NCBI GenBank assembly: GCA_030447245.1
Contig: JAUJPG010000008.1
Location: 1 to 64,000, forward strand
DNA length: 64,000 nucleotides
Source: Chloroflexota bacterium
Lineage (GTDB): Bacteria; Chloroflexota; UBA6077; JACCZL01
Direction: 5' to 3'
Of this stretch, positions 42,895-52,420 are shown one piece after another (within the stretch, counting starts at the first letter, position 1; each line of letters begins with the position of its first letter). A program made the translations under genes and the position numbers. Below the pieces are notes generated by a model. It saw nothing but the letters and a program-made list of their open reading frames with translations. It ran no database searches and was not told the DNA's origin.

Positions 42895-44625
42895 TCAGCC
42901 GACGAATTTGACGCTCTCGCCGCCGTTCGGCCACAGTTCGAGTTGACCGATGCCGGTCGGCTTCCAGTCGATTCGCTTGTTGACCCCGTACAGGCGCGGC
43001 TCGAGCCAGAGATAGATCCAGGGTGCCTCGGTCGCATGCATGTGCTCGATCTCATGCACCAGGGGCCGCTGCTTCTCCTCGTCGAACTCCTGGGTGAGCC
43101 TGGAGAACGTTTCGAGGTACTTTTTTCCAAGCTCTGTGTTTTCGGTCCACTTGGTGTTGTCGAAACCCGAGTCCGGCAAGACGATGCTCATGTCCTCTGG
43201 GCCATGCCAGCGCGTGCCGAGGCCACGGAACTCGATGTCTTTGTACTCGCCCTTGCGCTGATTGACCGAATACGCCGAGGCTTCGACCACCTCAGCGTTA
43301 GCGTTGAGTCCGGCTTTCTTGAACTCGGCCGCGAGGGCCTGGACGATATCCTTGTCACGCATGCGCGCGCCGATCGGTCCATAGAGGGTGATCTCGCGGT
43401 CCATCGGCCAACTGGCTTCGTTGAGCAGTTGCTTGGCCCGCTCGGGATCGTACGGGAACGGTTTGAGGTCTGGCGCATGCCAGGTCGGCCCAGCCGCCGG
43501 CGAGAGCATCCGCGCACCTGGACCGAGGATCCTTCCAAGCAGCCCACGGTCGAGCGCGTCGTAGTTCACCAGGTGGTTGAAGGCTTGGCGCACCCGGCGG
43601 TCGGTGTACTTGTCGGTCGGAATCTGCAAATGGACGCGCCACGATCCGGCCGATGCCCGCATCTCCAGCTTGCTGTCCCCTTGAACGGTCGGCATGTCGT
43701 CCGGCAACAGGGTCGAGGCCAGGTCCGCCTCACCACGTTGGAGGAGCGCCATCCGAGTCGAACGGTCCGGAATGTAGCGCACGACGATCGTGTCAATCGG
43801 TGGCTTACCGCGGAAGTAGTCTGGGTTGGCTTCGAGGATATACTGACTCCCCTTCTGCCACTCCTTCAGCCGCCAGGGACCGGCGCCCATCGGCTGGGTC
43901 GCGGTCTCCTGGACCGACTTGTCAGAGTAATGCTTGGGGGCCAGAATCGTCTCGGCCTGAACCCAGATTGGCGTCAGGATGTTCGGCTGCTTGGTGATCA
44001 CGTCGACCGTGGCGCTATCGACCGCGCGCGTTTCGGCCAGCCCGATTCGGGCCGGGAATGGACTGTTCAGGCCCTGCTTGCGGAGCTCGGCGTCCATCGT
44101 CCGATCGAACGTGAACTTGACCGCCGCGGCGTCGAGAGGCTCGCCGTTCCAGAACTTCAGATTTGGACGAAGCTTGAAGCGCCAGGTGAGCTTGTCCGGC
44201 TGGAGCTGGTACGACTCGGCGATCTCCGGGCGCAGGACCATGTTACCGTCGTAGCTGAGGAGCTTGACCATCGAATTGTTCAGGAAGCTGCGCAGCGCGC
44301 CACCCTCGTAGAACTGCGGGTCGAGCGTCGGCGGATCCAGGTCCTCGGCGATGACAAGCGGTGCCTGGGTCACCTTCGCGGCCGGCGCCGAGGTCGGCTG
44401 GCTCGCGACGGCTACCGGCGCCGCCGTCGGGGCTTGAATGTTCGCCGGAGGCGTAGGGATCTCGACCTTCGCGGCTGGGGCAGGCGTCGCTGCCGGCGCG
44501 GCGGGAGCCGCCGGCGCGGATGGTCCGCAGGCGACACTCACCCCAGCGGCCCCGGAGAGACTGAACACCGAGAGGGCGAGAAAGCGGCGCCGCGTGAGCG
44601 GTCGGAGACGACTGGCTCGGTCCAC
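42895..44625 (-). CDS. ABC transporter substrate-binding lipoprotein, family 5
   Basis: 576 residues from the GTG at 44625 behind AGGAGC. Twin-arginine signal LTRRRFLALSVFSLSGAAGV, lipobox VSVAC, then a 60-residue Ala/Pro linker. Mature domain: APLVIAEDLDPPTLDPQFYE, the LRPEIAESYQLQPDKLTWRF and KLRPNLKFWNGEPLDAAAVK signature, and GPWRLKEWQKGSQYILEANP. It would be the extracellular receptor for the two permeases at 39415-41258; the gamma-glutamyltransferase between suggests glutathione-like or gamma-glutamyl peptides, a guess from context. This gene is the first of the operon. Confidence 0.92.
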   Translation of the reverse strand: MDRASRLRPLTRRRFLALSVFSLSGAAGVSVACGPSAPAAPAAPAATPAPAAKVEIPTPPANIQAPTAAPVAVASQPTSAPAAKVTQAPLVIAEDLDPPTLDPQFYEGGALRSFLNNSMVKLLSYDGNMVLRPEIAESYQLQPDKLTWRFKLRPNLKFWNGEPLDAAAVKFTFDRTMDAELRKQGLNSPFPARIGLAETRAVDSATVDVITKQPNILTPIWVQAETILAPKHYSDKSVQETATQPMGAGPWRLKEWQKGSQYILEANPDYFRGKPPIDTIVVRYIPDRSTRMALLQRGEADLASTLLPDDMPTVQGDSKLEMRASAGSWRVHLQIPTDKYTDRRVRQAFNHLVNYDALDRGLLGRILGPGARMLSPAAGPTWHAPDLKPFPYDPERAKQLLNEASWPMDREITLYGPIGARMRDKDIVQALAAEFKKAGLNANAEVVEASAYSVNQRKGEYKDIEFRGLGTRWHGPEDMSIVLPDSGFDNTKWTENTELGKKYLETFSRLTQEFDEEKQRPLVHEIEHMHATEAPWIYLWLEPRLYGVNKRIDWKPTGIGQLELWPNGGESVKFVG

Positions 44626-44779
44626 GTCAACTGCTCCTATTCTGCCGTGTTCGGCCGTGTGCCTGACCAACACATGCTGCGACGGTACCACCGTGCAAGT
44701 ATTGTGGGCAATGGTCGCCGCGCCACCTCGGCTGCGATCCACCACGTGATCGCAGAGCCCTGAGTCAGCGTCTCTCCGG

Positions 44780-45050
44780 TCACTCGCGCTCGACCACGCA
44801 GTAGTCTTCGTTGAGCCGGCTGATCGGGCCCCCCTGGTCGTAGAATCCCCCCGGCGCCCCGGGCACATCAGCGCGTCGACCTCGCCGGTCAGCAGCACGT
44901 CGGCGAGCGTCCGGTCGCGTGGGACCGCGGCGACGCGCCAAAGGTGCAGATCAGGATCAGGTCGACTTTATCCGTAGTGACATCGCCCATCGCCAACGGC
45001 GGTAGGTAGTCGTAGTCTCGAGCTACCAGGGTAACCTGGAGTGGGCTCAT
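44780..45050 (-). pseudogene. 4,5-dihydroxyphthalate decarboxylase-like (NMT1-type) protein with large internal deletion
   Basis: ATG at 45050 with GGAGAG upstream: MSPLQVTLVARDYDYLPPLA and MGDVTTDKVDLILI are the family start. After about 40 codons it jumps to what looks like the middle of the protein (RDRTLADVLLTGEVDALMCP, then GGFYDQGGPISRLNEDYCVV in a second frame). The expected length is about 330 residues; under 90 remain. Start signals survive, so the loss looks recent. It lies upstream of the transporter operon and downstream of the oxidoreductase gene, on the same strand. Confidence 0.55.
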
Positions 45051-45108
45051 CTCGTCTCTCCTACCTTTTCCAGAATCGTGGGGTCACAGTCGCCCGAGAT
45101 CACTGGGG

Positions 45109-46098
45109 TCACTCCTGCTGGGTCAAGGATGCACCCAACTCCACCGCCCCACCCGTGCGCGCTGACTCATATAAGGCGAGTACGACGGCCAGGTTTGCTC
45201 GCCCTTCCTCGGCGGTGATGAAGGGATCGCGACGGTTGCGGATTGCAACCACGAACTCGTGGAGTTGCGCGCTGAAGTGTTCCCGCGGGGTCAGCTCGAC
45301 CGGGCGACTACCCGTTCGATCGACCAGCTCCAGGCTAGCGTGGGCCAATCGGAGAACCCCCTCGGTCCCATAGATCTGCGTCTGCCAGCGGTTCGGGATC
45401 GCGAAGGGGGTGAAGTTCTGGTTTACCGCCGCCAGGCAGCCGCCCTCAAGCCGCAGCGTTGCGGCCAGGTTGTCCTCCCCACCCTGTTCGTGGGCGAAGC
45501 GACCGGTCTGCGCGAAGGCGAGCTGCACCTGTTGGCCGGTCAGCCAGCGGATTCGGTCGATTCCGTGAATGCCACTGTAGATCAGCGCCCCTCCGCCGGC
45601 CTGCTCCACATCCCAAACCCACGGGCCGACGGTCTCGTCGCCGGACAGGCTGTGGTCCTCGACGACCAGCGCCGGTCGACCGATCGCCCCAGCAGTGATG
45701 AGCTGACTCGCAGTCTGCGCCTCCGGTCGGTAGCGGTGGACGTAGCCGACTTGCAGGACAAGGCCAGCTTCCCGAGCCGCGGCGACCAGGTCGTCCGCCT
45801 CGGCCAGGGTCACCGCCATTGGCTTTTCGACCAGGACGTGCTTGCCCGCCGCGAGGGCGAGGCGGGCGGTCGGTGCGAGGGATGCATGAGGCAGCGCGAT
45901 GACCACCGCGTCGAGGTCCATGGCCAGCAGGTCGATCGCGTCACGGACGTAGCGCGCCGCCAGGTCCAGAGCGAGCGATGCGCCCCGGGCCGAGTCGAGG
46001 TCGGCGACGGCCACGACCCGCGCCTCGTCGAGGCTGGTCGCGGCGGTGGCGTGCAGCCTGGCCGCTTTACCGGCGCCGATCAGGCCAAGTCGCACCAT
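45109..46098 (-). CDS. Gfo/Idh/MocA family oxidoreductase
   Basis: 329 residues. VRLGLIGAGKAARLHATAAT is the Rossmann dinucleotide site at the very N-terminus; AVVIALPHASLAPTARLALA and GKHVLVEKPMAVTLAEADDL carry the EKP motif. The second domain contains SGIHGIDRIRWLTG (family GxHxxD motif, catalytic His). It oxidises a sugar- or hydroxy-acid-like substrate using NAD(P). It follows the IclR gene on the same strand with about 60 bases between and is the likely first enzyme of this locus. Confidence 0.88.
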   Translation of the reverse strand: MVRLGLIGAGKAARLHATAATSLDEARVVAVADLDSARGASLALDLAARYVRDAIDLLAMDLDAVVIALPHASLAPTARLALAAGKHVLVEKPMAVTLAEADDLVAAAREAGLVLQVGYVHRYRPEAQTASQLITAGAIGRPALVVEDHSLSGDETVGPWVWDVEQAGGGALIYSGIHGIDRIRWLTGQQVQLAFAQTGRFAHEQGGEDNLAATLRLEGGCLAAVNQNFTPFAIPNRWQTQIYGTEGVLRLAHASLELVDRTGSRPVELTPREHFSAQLHEFVVAIRNRRDPFITAEEGRANLAVVLALYESARTGGAVELGASLTQQE

Positions 46099-46161
46099 GC
46101 TCTGTTTCCGTGCCGGCTGTCGGCCGGCGCTCGTCGCCGGCCGGAGGGTGAGACGGGTCGC

Positions 46162-47028
46162 TCACGCGTCCGCTCTCGCTGGCGTGGACGACGGCAGCCA
46201 GCCAAGGCTGAGCGAGATCTGGTCCGTCGCTTCCCGCACCGAGGCGCCGACCAGGTCCAGGTTCCCCATCTCGCTCAGCCGCCGGGCTGGTGCGCTCAAG
46301 AGGAGCGCTCCGATCACCGTGCCGCGAGCGTCGAAGATGGGCGCTGAGATGCCGACCATCTCGCGGTCGAGCCGCTCGCCAAAGCTGACAGCAAAGCCGC
46401 GCTCGCGGGTGCGCGCCAGCTCGTCGCGGATAGAGACGGGGTCGGTCGGCGTCGCGCCGGTGTAGCTCTCGAGCTGGCCGGCTAGCACGCGCTCAATCTC
46501 CTCCGTCCGCATGAACGCCAGGATCGCCCGACCGCTCGATCCGGCGTGCAGCGGGCCGGTGTCCCCAAGCGGCATCACGTACTGAAGTGGCCGCGGCGAC
46601 GCAACGCGGTCGAAGTTCAACCGTCGATCGTCGCTGGTCCGGAGCACCAGCGTCACCGTCTCGCCCCAGTTGGCAGTGAGCTGATGCATCGGTTCGAGTG
46701 CCATGCGTCGCACGTCGGTCGTCCCAAGGATGTGGGCGACCATCCGGCGCAGCTCGGGACCGGGGCGGAAGCGGCCACTGTCCGCCTCGCGCTCGGTGAA
46801 GCCTGCCTCGGTGAGCGCGCGTAGCAGGCGGTACGCCGAGCTGGCACTGGTACTGGTCACCCGCCCCGCCTCGCGGATGCTGAGGCCTTGCTCGAAGACG
46901 ATGGCCCTAAGCAGTCGGAGGGCACGTTCGACGGTCAGCAGGGTCGGCCGGGGTTCGTCCGCGTCGTCGGTCCGACGTTGGTCTGGATCGCCGTGCCTTT
47001 GGGTTGACCTTGAAGCCATCTCGGCCAT
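46162..47028 (-). CDS. IclR family transcriptional regulator
   Basis: 288 residues. An N-terminal tail of about 28, then the winged HTH TVERALRLLRAIVFEQGLSI, REAGRVTSTSASSAYRLLRA, LTEAGFTEREADSGRFRPGP, and the IclR ligand domain with GSSGRAILAFM, RERGFAVSFGERLDREMVGI and ISAPIFDARGTVIGALLLSA. It should sense a small carboxylate and control the divergent MmgE/PrpD-aminotransferase genes and possibly the transporter operon. Starts at ATG 47028 or nine bases later; neither has a strong ribosome site. Confidence 0.9.
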   Translation of the reverse strand: MAEMASRSTQRHGDPDQRRTDDADEPRPTLLTVERALRLLRAIVFEQGLSIREAGRVTSTSASSAYRLLRALTEAGFTEREADSGRFRPGPELRRMVAHILGTTDVRRMALEPMHQLTANWGETVTLVLRTSDDRRLNFDRVASPRPLQYVMPLGDTGPLHAGSSGRAILAFMRTEEIERVLAGQLESYTGATPTDPVSIRDELARTRERGFAVSFGERLDREMVGISAPIFDARGTVIGALLLSAPARRLSEMGNLDLVGASVREATDQISLSLGWLPSSTPARADA

Positions 47029-47182
47029 ATGTTACTGTCGTCCCGCCCACCTGCTCGCCACCATGTGGCACGGGCATTCGGATGACGAAGCCGCCGCTCC
47101 CAGACGCGGGGAGTCTAACATCGCCGCGAGTGGGCGGCAAGTAGACGCGGCCGCCAAACGGACGTCGCATGGAGGGGCCGTC

Positions 47183-48631
47183 ATGGGCGCCGAGCACGCG
47201 GACACTGGCGAGGGCGTGACGATGCGCCTGGCGGCCCATCTCGCCGCGCTCGACCCCTCCCACTTCCCCGACGACGTCGTGGCGACCGCGCGCGTGTGCC
47301 TGCTTGACTCGCTCGGATGCATGCTCGGTGGCACGCGCGTGGCGGAGGTCACGCTGGCGGTGCGCCTGGTGCTCGGCTGGGGTGAGACGCCGGAGGCGGT
47401 GGTGCCCGGCCTAACCGGACGCTACCCGGCCCCACTCGCCGCCTACGCGGCTGCCCAATTGGCCAACGCCCTCGACTATGACGACACCGTCCTTGGCGTC
47501 GGCCATCCTGGCGCGGCGGTCATCGGGACCGCCCTCGCCATCGGCCAGGCCCGCCGCGCCAACGGCTCGGACCTTCTGCGAGCCGTCGTCGCCGGGTACG
47601 AGGCGGCGGTCCGGATCGGGCAGGCAACCGCGTCGAGCCGCGAGCGTGCACGGGCGGTGCGCGGGCACACCTGGGCCGTATTCGGTGCGACCGCCGCTGC
47701 CGCGAGCCTCCTGGGTCTCGACGCCGACCAGATGGCCGAAGCGTTCGGCCTGGCGGCCCAGCACGCGCTCGTGCCGACGGTCGGCAAGTGGTATGAACGG
47801 CCGATCTCACCACTGAAGAACAACTACGGCTGGGCGGCGGCCGGCGGGATCCTGGCCGCCACGCTGGTCGCCGAGGGTGCCCGAACGCACCGCGGCGTCC
47901 TCGACGGGGAGACCGGCTTCTGGGTGATGGCCTCGTCCGATCGCTGGCAGCCCGATGTCGCCCTGGCTGGTCTTGGGACCGACTTCGCGATCCGCCACGT
48001 TGAATTCAAGCCATTCGCCGCCTGCCGCTACATGCAGACGTCACTCGACGCGCTCGAGCAGATCCTCGCCCGCGATCGCCCCGAGGTGACGGCGCTGCGT
48101 GACGTGGTCGTCAGGGCCGCCGCGCAAGTCCACGTCTTCGCCGACTATGCGCCGCGGACGCTGCTCGATGCCCAGTTCAGCCTTCCATTCTCGGTCGCGG
48201 CGCTCCTCCTCGGACGTCCTCTGACCCGTTTCGATCCAGGCGACGCCGAGCTGGCCGCCCTAGCCAGTCGCGTGCGAATCGAGACCGACCCTGGGGCCGA
48301 GCGGCAGGCGAGCTTCGCCGGCCTGCCAGCCACGGTCGAGCTGCGCCTCGTCGACGACACGGTGCTGACGGCTCGGGTTGACGTGCCGCCCGGCGACCCA
48401 TCGCGCCCGCTCGATGCCGATGACTTGCGCCAGAAGTTCCTCGACCTTGCGACGCCGGTCCTCGGTCCGGACGGCGCTCGGGACCTGCACGATCTGACGT
48501 GCGTTGCCCCGGGCTTTCCGTCGGCGGCCGACCTGGCGCGCCGATTCACACCGAGCGCCACCCTGGTCGAGACCGCGGCCGTATCCGCCTCGACCGGTTA
48601 CTCGCAAACCCGGCCGTTTCGGCCAGGCTGA
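47183..48631 (+). CDS. MmgE/PrpD family protein
   Basis: 482 residues, ATG at 47183 behind GGAGGGG. RLAAHLAALDPSHFPDDVVA, CLLDSLGCMLGG and ALDYDDTVLGVGHPGAAVIG are the N-terminal helical domain marks of the 2-methylcitrate dehydratase / iminodisuccinate epimerase superfamily; HTWAVFGATAAAASLLGLD, and the lid domain around FKPFAACRYMQTSLDALEQI follow. Members dehydrate, epimerise or decarboxylate (cis-aconitate) short carboxylates. Near an aminotransferase and IclR, an amino-dicarboxylate role such as iminodisuccinate epimerase is possible but unproven. Confidence 0.88.
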   Translation: MGAEHADTGEGVTMRLAAHLAALDPSHFPDDVVATARVCLLDSLGCMLGGTRVAEVTLAVRLVLGWGETPEAVVPGLTGRYPAPLAAYAAAQLANALDYDDTVLGVGHPGAAVIGTALAIGQARRANGSDLLRAVVAGYEAAVRIGQATASSRERARAVRGHTWAVFGATAAAASLLGLDADQMAEAFGLAAQHALVPTVGKWYERPISPLKNNYGWAAAGGILAATLVAEGARTHRGVLDGETGFWVMASSDRWQPDVALAGLGTDFAIRHVEFKPFAACRYMQTSLDALEQILARDRPEVTALRDVVVRAAAQVHVFADYAPRTLLDAQFSLPFSVAALLLGRPLTRFDPGDAELAALASRVRIETDPGAERQASFAGLPATVELRLVDDTVLTARVDVPPGDPSRPLDADDLRQKFLDLATPVLGPDGARDLHDLTCVAPGFPSAADLARRFTPSATLVETAAVSASTGYSQTRPFRPG

Positions 48632-48641
48632 GAGGGACACC

Positions 48642-49811
48642 GTGAAACTCTCGACCGGCGTCCGCCGCCTCGCCGAGCGACCTCGGAACACGCTTCTCGA
48701 GGCGGCTCGGCAGTACCCGGACCTGATCAGCCTCGGGCGGGGTGACCCGGATCTGCCCACGCCCGACCACATCATCGCGGCCGCCAAGGGCGCTCTCGAC
48801 GGGGGCCACACCCACTACACCCACCTTCACGGGGACCCTGTGCTGCGTCGTGCGCTCGCCGAGAAGCTGGAGCGAGACAACGGCATCCACGCCGATCCGG
48901 AGACTGAGATCCTGGTCACGACCGGCGCCCAGGAGGCGCTCTATCTCGTCGTTCAAGCGCTGCTCGACGTTGACGACGAGCTGCTGATTCCCGACCCGCA
49001 CTACACCAGCTACGACCTGGCGGCGCTCGCGGCCCGGGGACGGGTGATCCCGGTGCCGACCTATCATGAGGATGACTTCGTGGTCCGGCCCGACGAGATC
49101 GAGCGGCGGATCACGGCACAGACCCGGGCGCTGGCAATCGTCTCGCCGAACAATCCGACCGGCGCGGTCTACCCGTCCGAGGCGCTTGCCCGAATCGCCG
49201 AGGTCGCGATTCGTCACGAGCTTGTCGTCATCTCGGATGAGATCTACGAGCTGCAGCTCTTCGCCGGACAGCGACACACCAGCCTGGGCTCGTTTCCGGG
49301 CATGCGGGAGCGGACGATCACGATTAATGGCTTCTCGAAAGGCTACGCGATGACCGGCTGGCGGGTCGGCTACATCGTCGCGCCGGCCGACGTCGTCGCC
49401 GCGCTCGGCGCGCTGCACCACACGCTGACCATCTGCGCCCCAGCGTTCGCCCAGCAGGCCGCGATCGCGGCGCTCACCGGTCCGCAAGAGGCCGTCGCCG
49501 AGCTGGTCAGGACGTACGACGAGCGCCAGCGACTGTTCGTCCGTGGCCTCCGCGAGATCGGACTCGACGCCTTCGAGCCGCGTGGAACGTTCTACGTCTT
49601 CGTCGACATCCGTCGGATCGGCGTCTCGTCACAGGAGTTTACCAAGCGGCTGCTTGACGAGGCGCGAGTGCTGATGTACCCTGGCTCCTATTTCGGGACG
49701 GCTGGCGAGGGCTTCGCCCGAGCGAGCATGACACTCCCGCCGGCGAAGCTCCGCGAAGCGCTGGACCGGATGGGCTCGGCGGAGGTGGTCCGCCGCGCCC
49801 GCGCGCGTTAG
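48642..49811 (+). CDS. class I/II PLP-dependent aminotransferase
   Basis: 389 residues, GTG start 10 bases past the MmgE/PrpD stop with GAGAGGGA upstream. RPRNTLLEAARQYPDLISLG, GDPDLPTPDHIIAAAKG, YTHLHGDPVLRRALAEKLER, the Asn/Pro pair in IVSPNNPTGAVYP, Asp-Tyr in VVISDEIYELQLFAG, and the PLP-lysine motif TINGFSKGYAMTGWRVGYIV identify an aspartate/alanine-type transaminase. The N-terminal Arg and C-terminal FARASMTLP complete the fold. It likely transaminates the product of its neighbours to a 2-oxo acid. Confidence 0.92.
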   Translation: MKLSTGVRRLAERPRNTLLEAARQYPDLISLGRGDPDLPTPDHIIAAAKGALDGGHTHYTHLHGDPVLRRALAEKLERDNGIHADPETEILVTTGAQEALYLVVQALLDVDDELLIPDPHYTSYDLAALAARGRVIPVPTYHEDDFVVRPDEIERRITAQTRALAIVSPNNPTGAVYPSEALARIAEVAIRHELVVISDEIYELQLFAGQRHTSLGSFPGMRERTITINGFSKGYAMTGWRVGYIVAPADVVAALGALHHTLTICAPAFAQQAAIAALTGPQEAVAELVRTYDERQRLFVRGLREIGLDAFEPRGTFYVFVDIRRIGVSSQEFTKRLLDEARVLMYPGSYFGTAGEGFARASMTLPPAKLREALDRMGSAEVVRRARAR

Positions 49812-49823
49812 GAGCGCCGACGC

Positions 49824-51173
49824 TTAGTGGCCGACGATCGTGCCGTTCTCCACCGCCGTCTTACCGCCGACGACGACGTGGCGCACCCGGGAGATCTGGG
49901 GCTGCTCGGTCACGACGACGTCGGCGACACGCCCCCTGGCCAGCTCGCCGCGGTTCGGCGCCAGCTTCGGATAGGCCTTCACCACGTTGCTCGTCGCCAG
50001 CGCCGCCAGACGCGGCAACGTCGCCGCGCCCGACGCCAGGCAGCGCTCGATCGCCAGCGGCATCGCGTCGTGATCGCCGGCGTTGTAGTCGGTCGAGATC
50101 GTGTCGACCAGTCCCTCGCGGATCATCGTGCAGAACCGCTGCCCCTCCTCTTCGGGGCCGCGGAAGACGCCCAGGGTCGAGATGTCGACGGTCGCGCCCA
50201 GCTCGCGTAGCTTGCGGGCCTGCTCGCACGCCTCCTCTAGCAGGAAGGTGGTGTGGTTCGAGTGGCCTGCCACGAGCAAGGTACCGGCCTCGGCCAACTC
50301 GAGGACAGCTCGCGCCGAGGGCGCCGAGTTGTGGACCATCACGGGCAGGCCCAGGCGGCGGCCGTACTCGCCTGCCTCGCGCAGACCGTCGAGCGCCGTG
50401 TCAAAGGCCGGCAGGACGACGTCCTCGATGATCTTCTTCGCCGCCTCGGGCGTCAGGACATCGGCAAATCCGACCTGTTCGAGCGCCTGTTGGACCCGCC
50501 CGCGGTCGTAGTGGCTCGGGTCGGCGTATCGCCCAAGGACGGCGTACTTGATTACCGTCGCATCGTCGCGGTGAAGGTCGCGGCCGGTCGCCTCATTGAC
50601 CCGCATCGGGATGTACATGTAGTCGGCGCCGCCGCCGGCCAGGGTGTGGCCGGCTCCGACCTCGCCGATACCGACCGCGCCCCACTCCGCCATCTCGTCT
50701 ACCGTCGTCTGTAAGTGGCGCTTGGCAAGGCCAGAGCCGTCGGCGATCTGGGCAGCGCGGATGTTGATCGGCGTATGGATCGTCGCGCCGCGGACGTTGA
50801 CCGGGTGTTGCCGATCCGCTTCTTCGACCTCATCGGCGGTGCACATGCCGCAGGCGTTCATCAAACTCGTCGTGCCCTCAAGCAGGTGACGGTCGAGGTT
50901 CTGTAAGCCTTGCTCTAGCCCGACCGTCGGCGCACCGCTCGCGAACCGCGGACCGCCAGTCAGCGCATGGGCGTGGTTGTTGATGAAGCCTGGCATCGCG
51001 ACACCCCCGAGGGCGTCGAGCGTCGTGTCGGCGTTGTTGAGCAGATCCGCGGGCGCCGCTCCGCTGAGGATGTCGGCGATCGTGTCGCCTTCGACAATCA
51101 CCACCCCGTTCGGGATCATCGTCTCGCCGTCACCGGTAATAACGGCTCCGCCGTGGATCACCAGCCGCCCCAT
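49824..51173 (-). CDS. amidohydrolase family protein (metal-dependent)
   Basis: 449 residues from ATG 51173 (GGGAGGG upstream; an ATG 48 bases earlier lacks one). GRLVIHGGAVITGDGETMIP and VAMPGFINNHAHALTGGP, with an NHAH metal site, then EWGAVGIGEVGAG (metal Glu), VMVHNSAPSARAVLELA and LLVAGHSNHTTFLLEEACEQ (His ligands), TISTDYNAGDHDAMPLAIER (late Asp), and the final sandwich GRVADVVVTEQPQI. It resembles deaminase/isoaspartyl-dipeptidase-like members but is none I can name. It is convergent with the aminotransferase and divergent from the FAD oxidoreductase. Confidence 0.85.
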   Translation of the reverse strand: MGRLVIHGGAVITGDGETMIPNGVVIVEGDTIADILSGAAPADLLNNADTTLDALGGVAMPGFINNHAHALTGGPRFASGAPTVGLEQGLQNLDRHLLEGTTSLMNACGMCTADEVEEADRQHPVNVRGATIHTPINIRAAQIADGSGLAKRHLQTTVDEMAEWGAVGIGEVGAGHTLAGGGADYMYIPMRVNEATGRDLHRDDATVIKYAVLGRYADPSHYDRGRVQQALEQVGFADVLTPEAAKKIIEDVVLPAFDTALDGLREAGEYGRRLGLPVMVHNSAPSARAVLELAEAGTLLVAGHSNHTTFLLEEACEQARKLRELGATVDISTLGVFRGPEEEGQRFCTMIREGLVDTISTDYNAGDHDAMPLAIERCLASGAATLPRLAALATSNVVKAYPKLAPNRGELARGRVADVVVTEQPQISRVRHVVVGGKTAVENGTIVGH

Positions 51174-51221
51174 CGCAACCCTCCCGAGCATCTGTTGCCG
51201 ATATCTGGAACAGTGCATCAC

Positions 51222-51250
51222 TTGCAGGACCGAATGCTAGTTGCTATTCT
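51222..51250 (+). promoter_or_regulatory. sigma-70-type promoter of the FAD oxidoreductase operon
   Basis: TTGCAG (51222-51227), exactly 17 bases, TATTCT (51245-51250), 33 bases before the GTG start at 51283. It is a good match to consensus in the divergent gap. Confidence 0.6.
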
Positions 51251-51282
51251 GGCGAGCGTCAAGAGACCCGTGGAGGTGGCGC

Positions 51283-52413
51283 GTGGCGACGGAGATCGTG
51301 GTGATCGGGGCGGGGGCGATTGGCGGGTCGACGGCGCTGCGGCTCGCCCAGGGTGGAGCGCGCGTGACGCTACTCGACGCCGGCCAGCCCGGCTACGGGA
51401 CCTCGGGGTCGAGCTTCGCCTGGACCAACTCGTGTGGCAAGACGCCGCGCCACTATCACGACCTGAACGTCGAGGGCATGCGCGAGCACGGCGTCCTGAC
51501 GCAGGAGCTTGGGGGTGACTGGTACCACCCGGGCGGCAACGTCGAGTGGAAGGCGACCGACGAGGCACGGTGGGCCCTCCGTGTGAAGGTCGAGCGGCTA
51601 ATCGAGTGGGGCTACAATGCTCGCTGGATCGGCCAGGACGAGCTGCGCGAGCTGGAACCGGGCCTGAGGTTCGATCCGGACGAGGCGCGCGAAATCGCGT
51701 TCTATCCGGAGGAGGGCTGGGTCAACGGCCGCGCGCTCGGTCGCGGCCTGGCGGCCGCTGTCGAGCGGGCCAGTGGGACCGTCCTGCTCGGCCAGCGGGT
51801 GACGGCGATCGAGACCGCGGGTGGCACCGTCTCGGGCGTGGTCACCGAGGGTGGCCAGCGCGTCGCGGCCGATGTCGTGGTCACCTGCGCCGGGCCGCGC
51901 ACCGACACGGTCGCTCGCATGGCTGGCGCCGACATCCCGATGGCCAACACACTCGGTCTGCTGGCGCTGACGGGCGGCGGAGAGCCAGTCACCCATCGCG
52001 TTATCCACGCCCCGGCCTGCCACGTCCACCCATACGACAACGGCGCCGCGATGCTCCACATCGAGCAGTACGACCACAGCGTCACCCGCGACACCGTGCC
52101 GGACGTGTCGCTGGAAGGCTGTGACGCGATGCTCGCCGCGGCGGCCGGCCTGTTTCCAGCCCTGGTCGGGCGGAGCGTGGCCGAAGCGCGCATCGGCGAG
52201 CGTCCGATCCCGAAGGACGGGCTTCCCGCGGTTGGCAAGATCGGCGCGGACGGCCACTACGTCGTGGTCACCCACAGTGGGATCACCCTCGGGCCGATCC
52301 TCGGGCGGATCGTCGCCTCGGAGATCCTGACCGGTACGTCCGATCCGCGCCTCGAGCCGTTCCGCCCGGATCGCTTCCAGAAGGTCGCCGCGGCCGTTTC
52401 GATCTCGGCCTGA
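51283..52413 (+). CDS. FAD-dependent amino acid oxidase-like oxidoreductase (DAO family)
   Basis: 376 residues, GTG at 51283 behind TGGAGG. The FAD-binding GxGxxG is EIVVIGAGAIGGSTALRLAQ, followed by VTLLDAGQPGYGTSGSSFAW (the Ser/Thr-Ser run near the flavin). ADVVVTCAGPRTDTVARMAG is the second FAD contact; RIGERPIPKDGLPAVGKIGA and VVVTHSGITLGPILGRIVAS the C-terminal FAD region. Close to sarcosine/glycine oxidase-type DAO proteins; it would oxidise a secondary or D-amine to an imine and pass electrons to oxygen or the chain. Followed eight bases later by an amidohydrolase. Confidence 0.9.
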   Translation: MATEIVVIGAGAIGGSTALRLAQGGARVTLLDAGQPGYGTSGSSFAWTNSCGKTPRHYHDLNVEGMREHGVLTQELGGDWYHPGGNVEWKATDEARWALRVKVERLIEWGYNARWIGQDELRELEPGLRFDPDEAREIAFYPEEGWVNGRALGRGLAAAVERASGTVLLGQRVTAIETAGGTVSGVVTEGGQRVAADVVVTCAGPRTDTVARMAGADIPMANTLGLLALTGGGEPVTHRVIHAPACHVHPYDNGAAMLHIEQYDHSVTRDTVPDVSLEGCDAMLAAAAGLFPALVGRSVAEARIGERPIPKDGLPAVGKIGADGHYVVVTHSGITLGPILGRIVASEILTGTSDPRLEPFRPDRFQKVAAAVSISA

Positions 52414-52420
52414 GCGAGCG

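Noticed and set aside
42943-44763. A 606-codon plus-strand open frame opposite the second peptide-binding protein
   Set aside because: Arg-rich, no domain, and the minus strand has a full lipoprotein signal and SBP_bac_5 signature.
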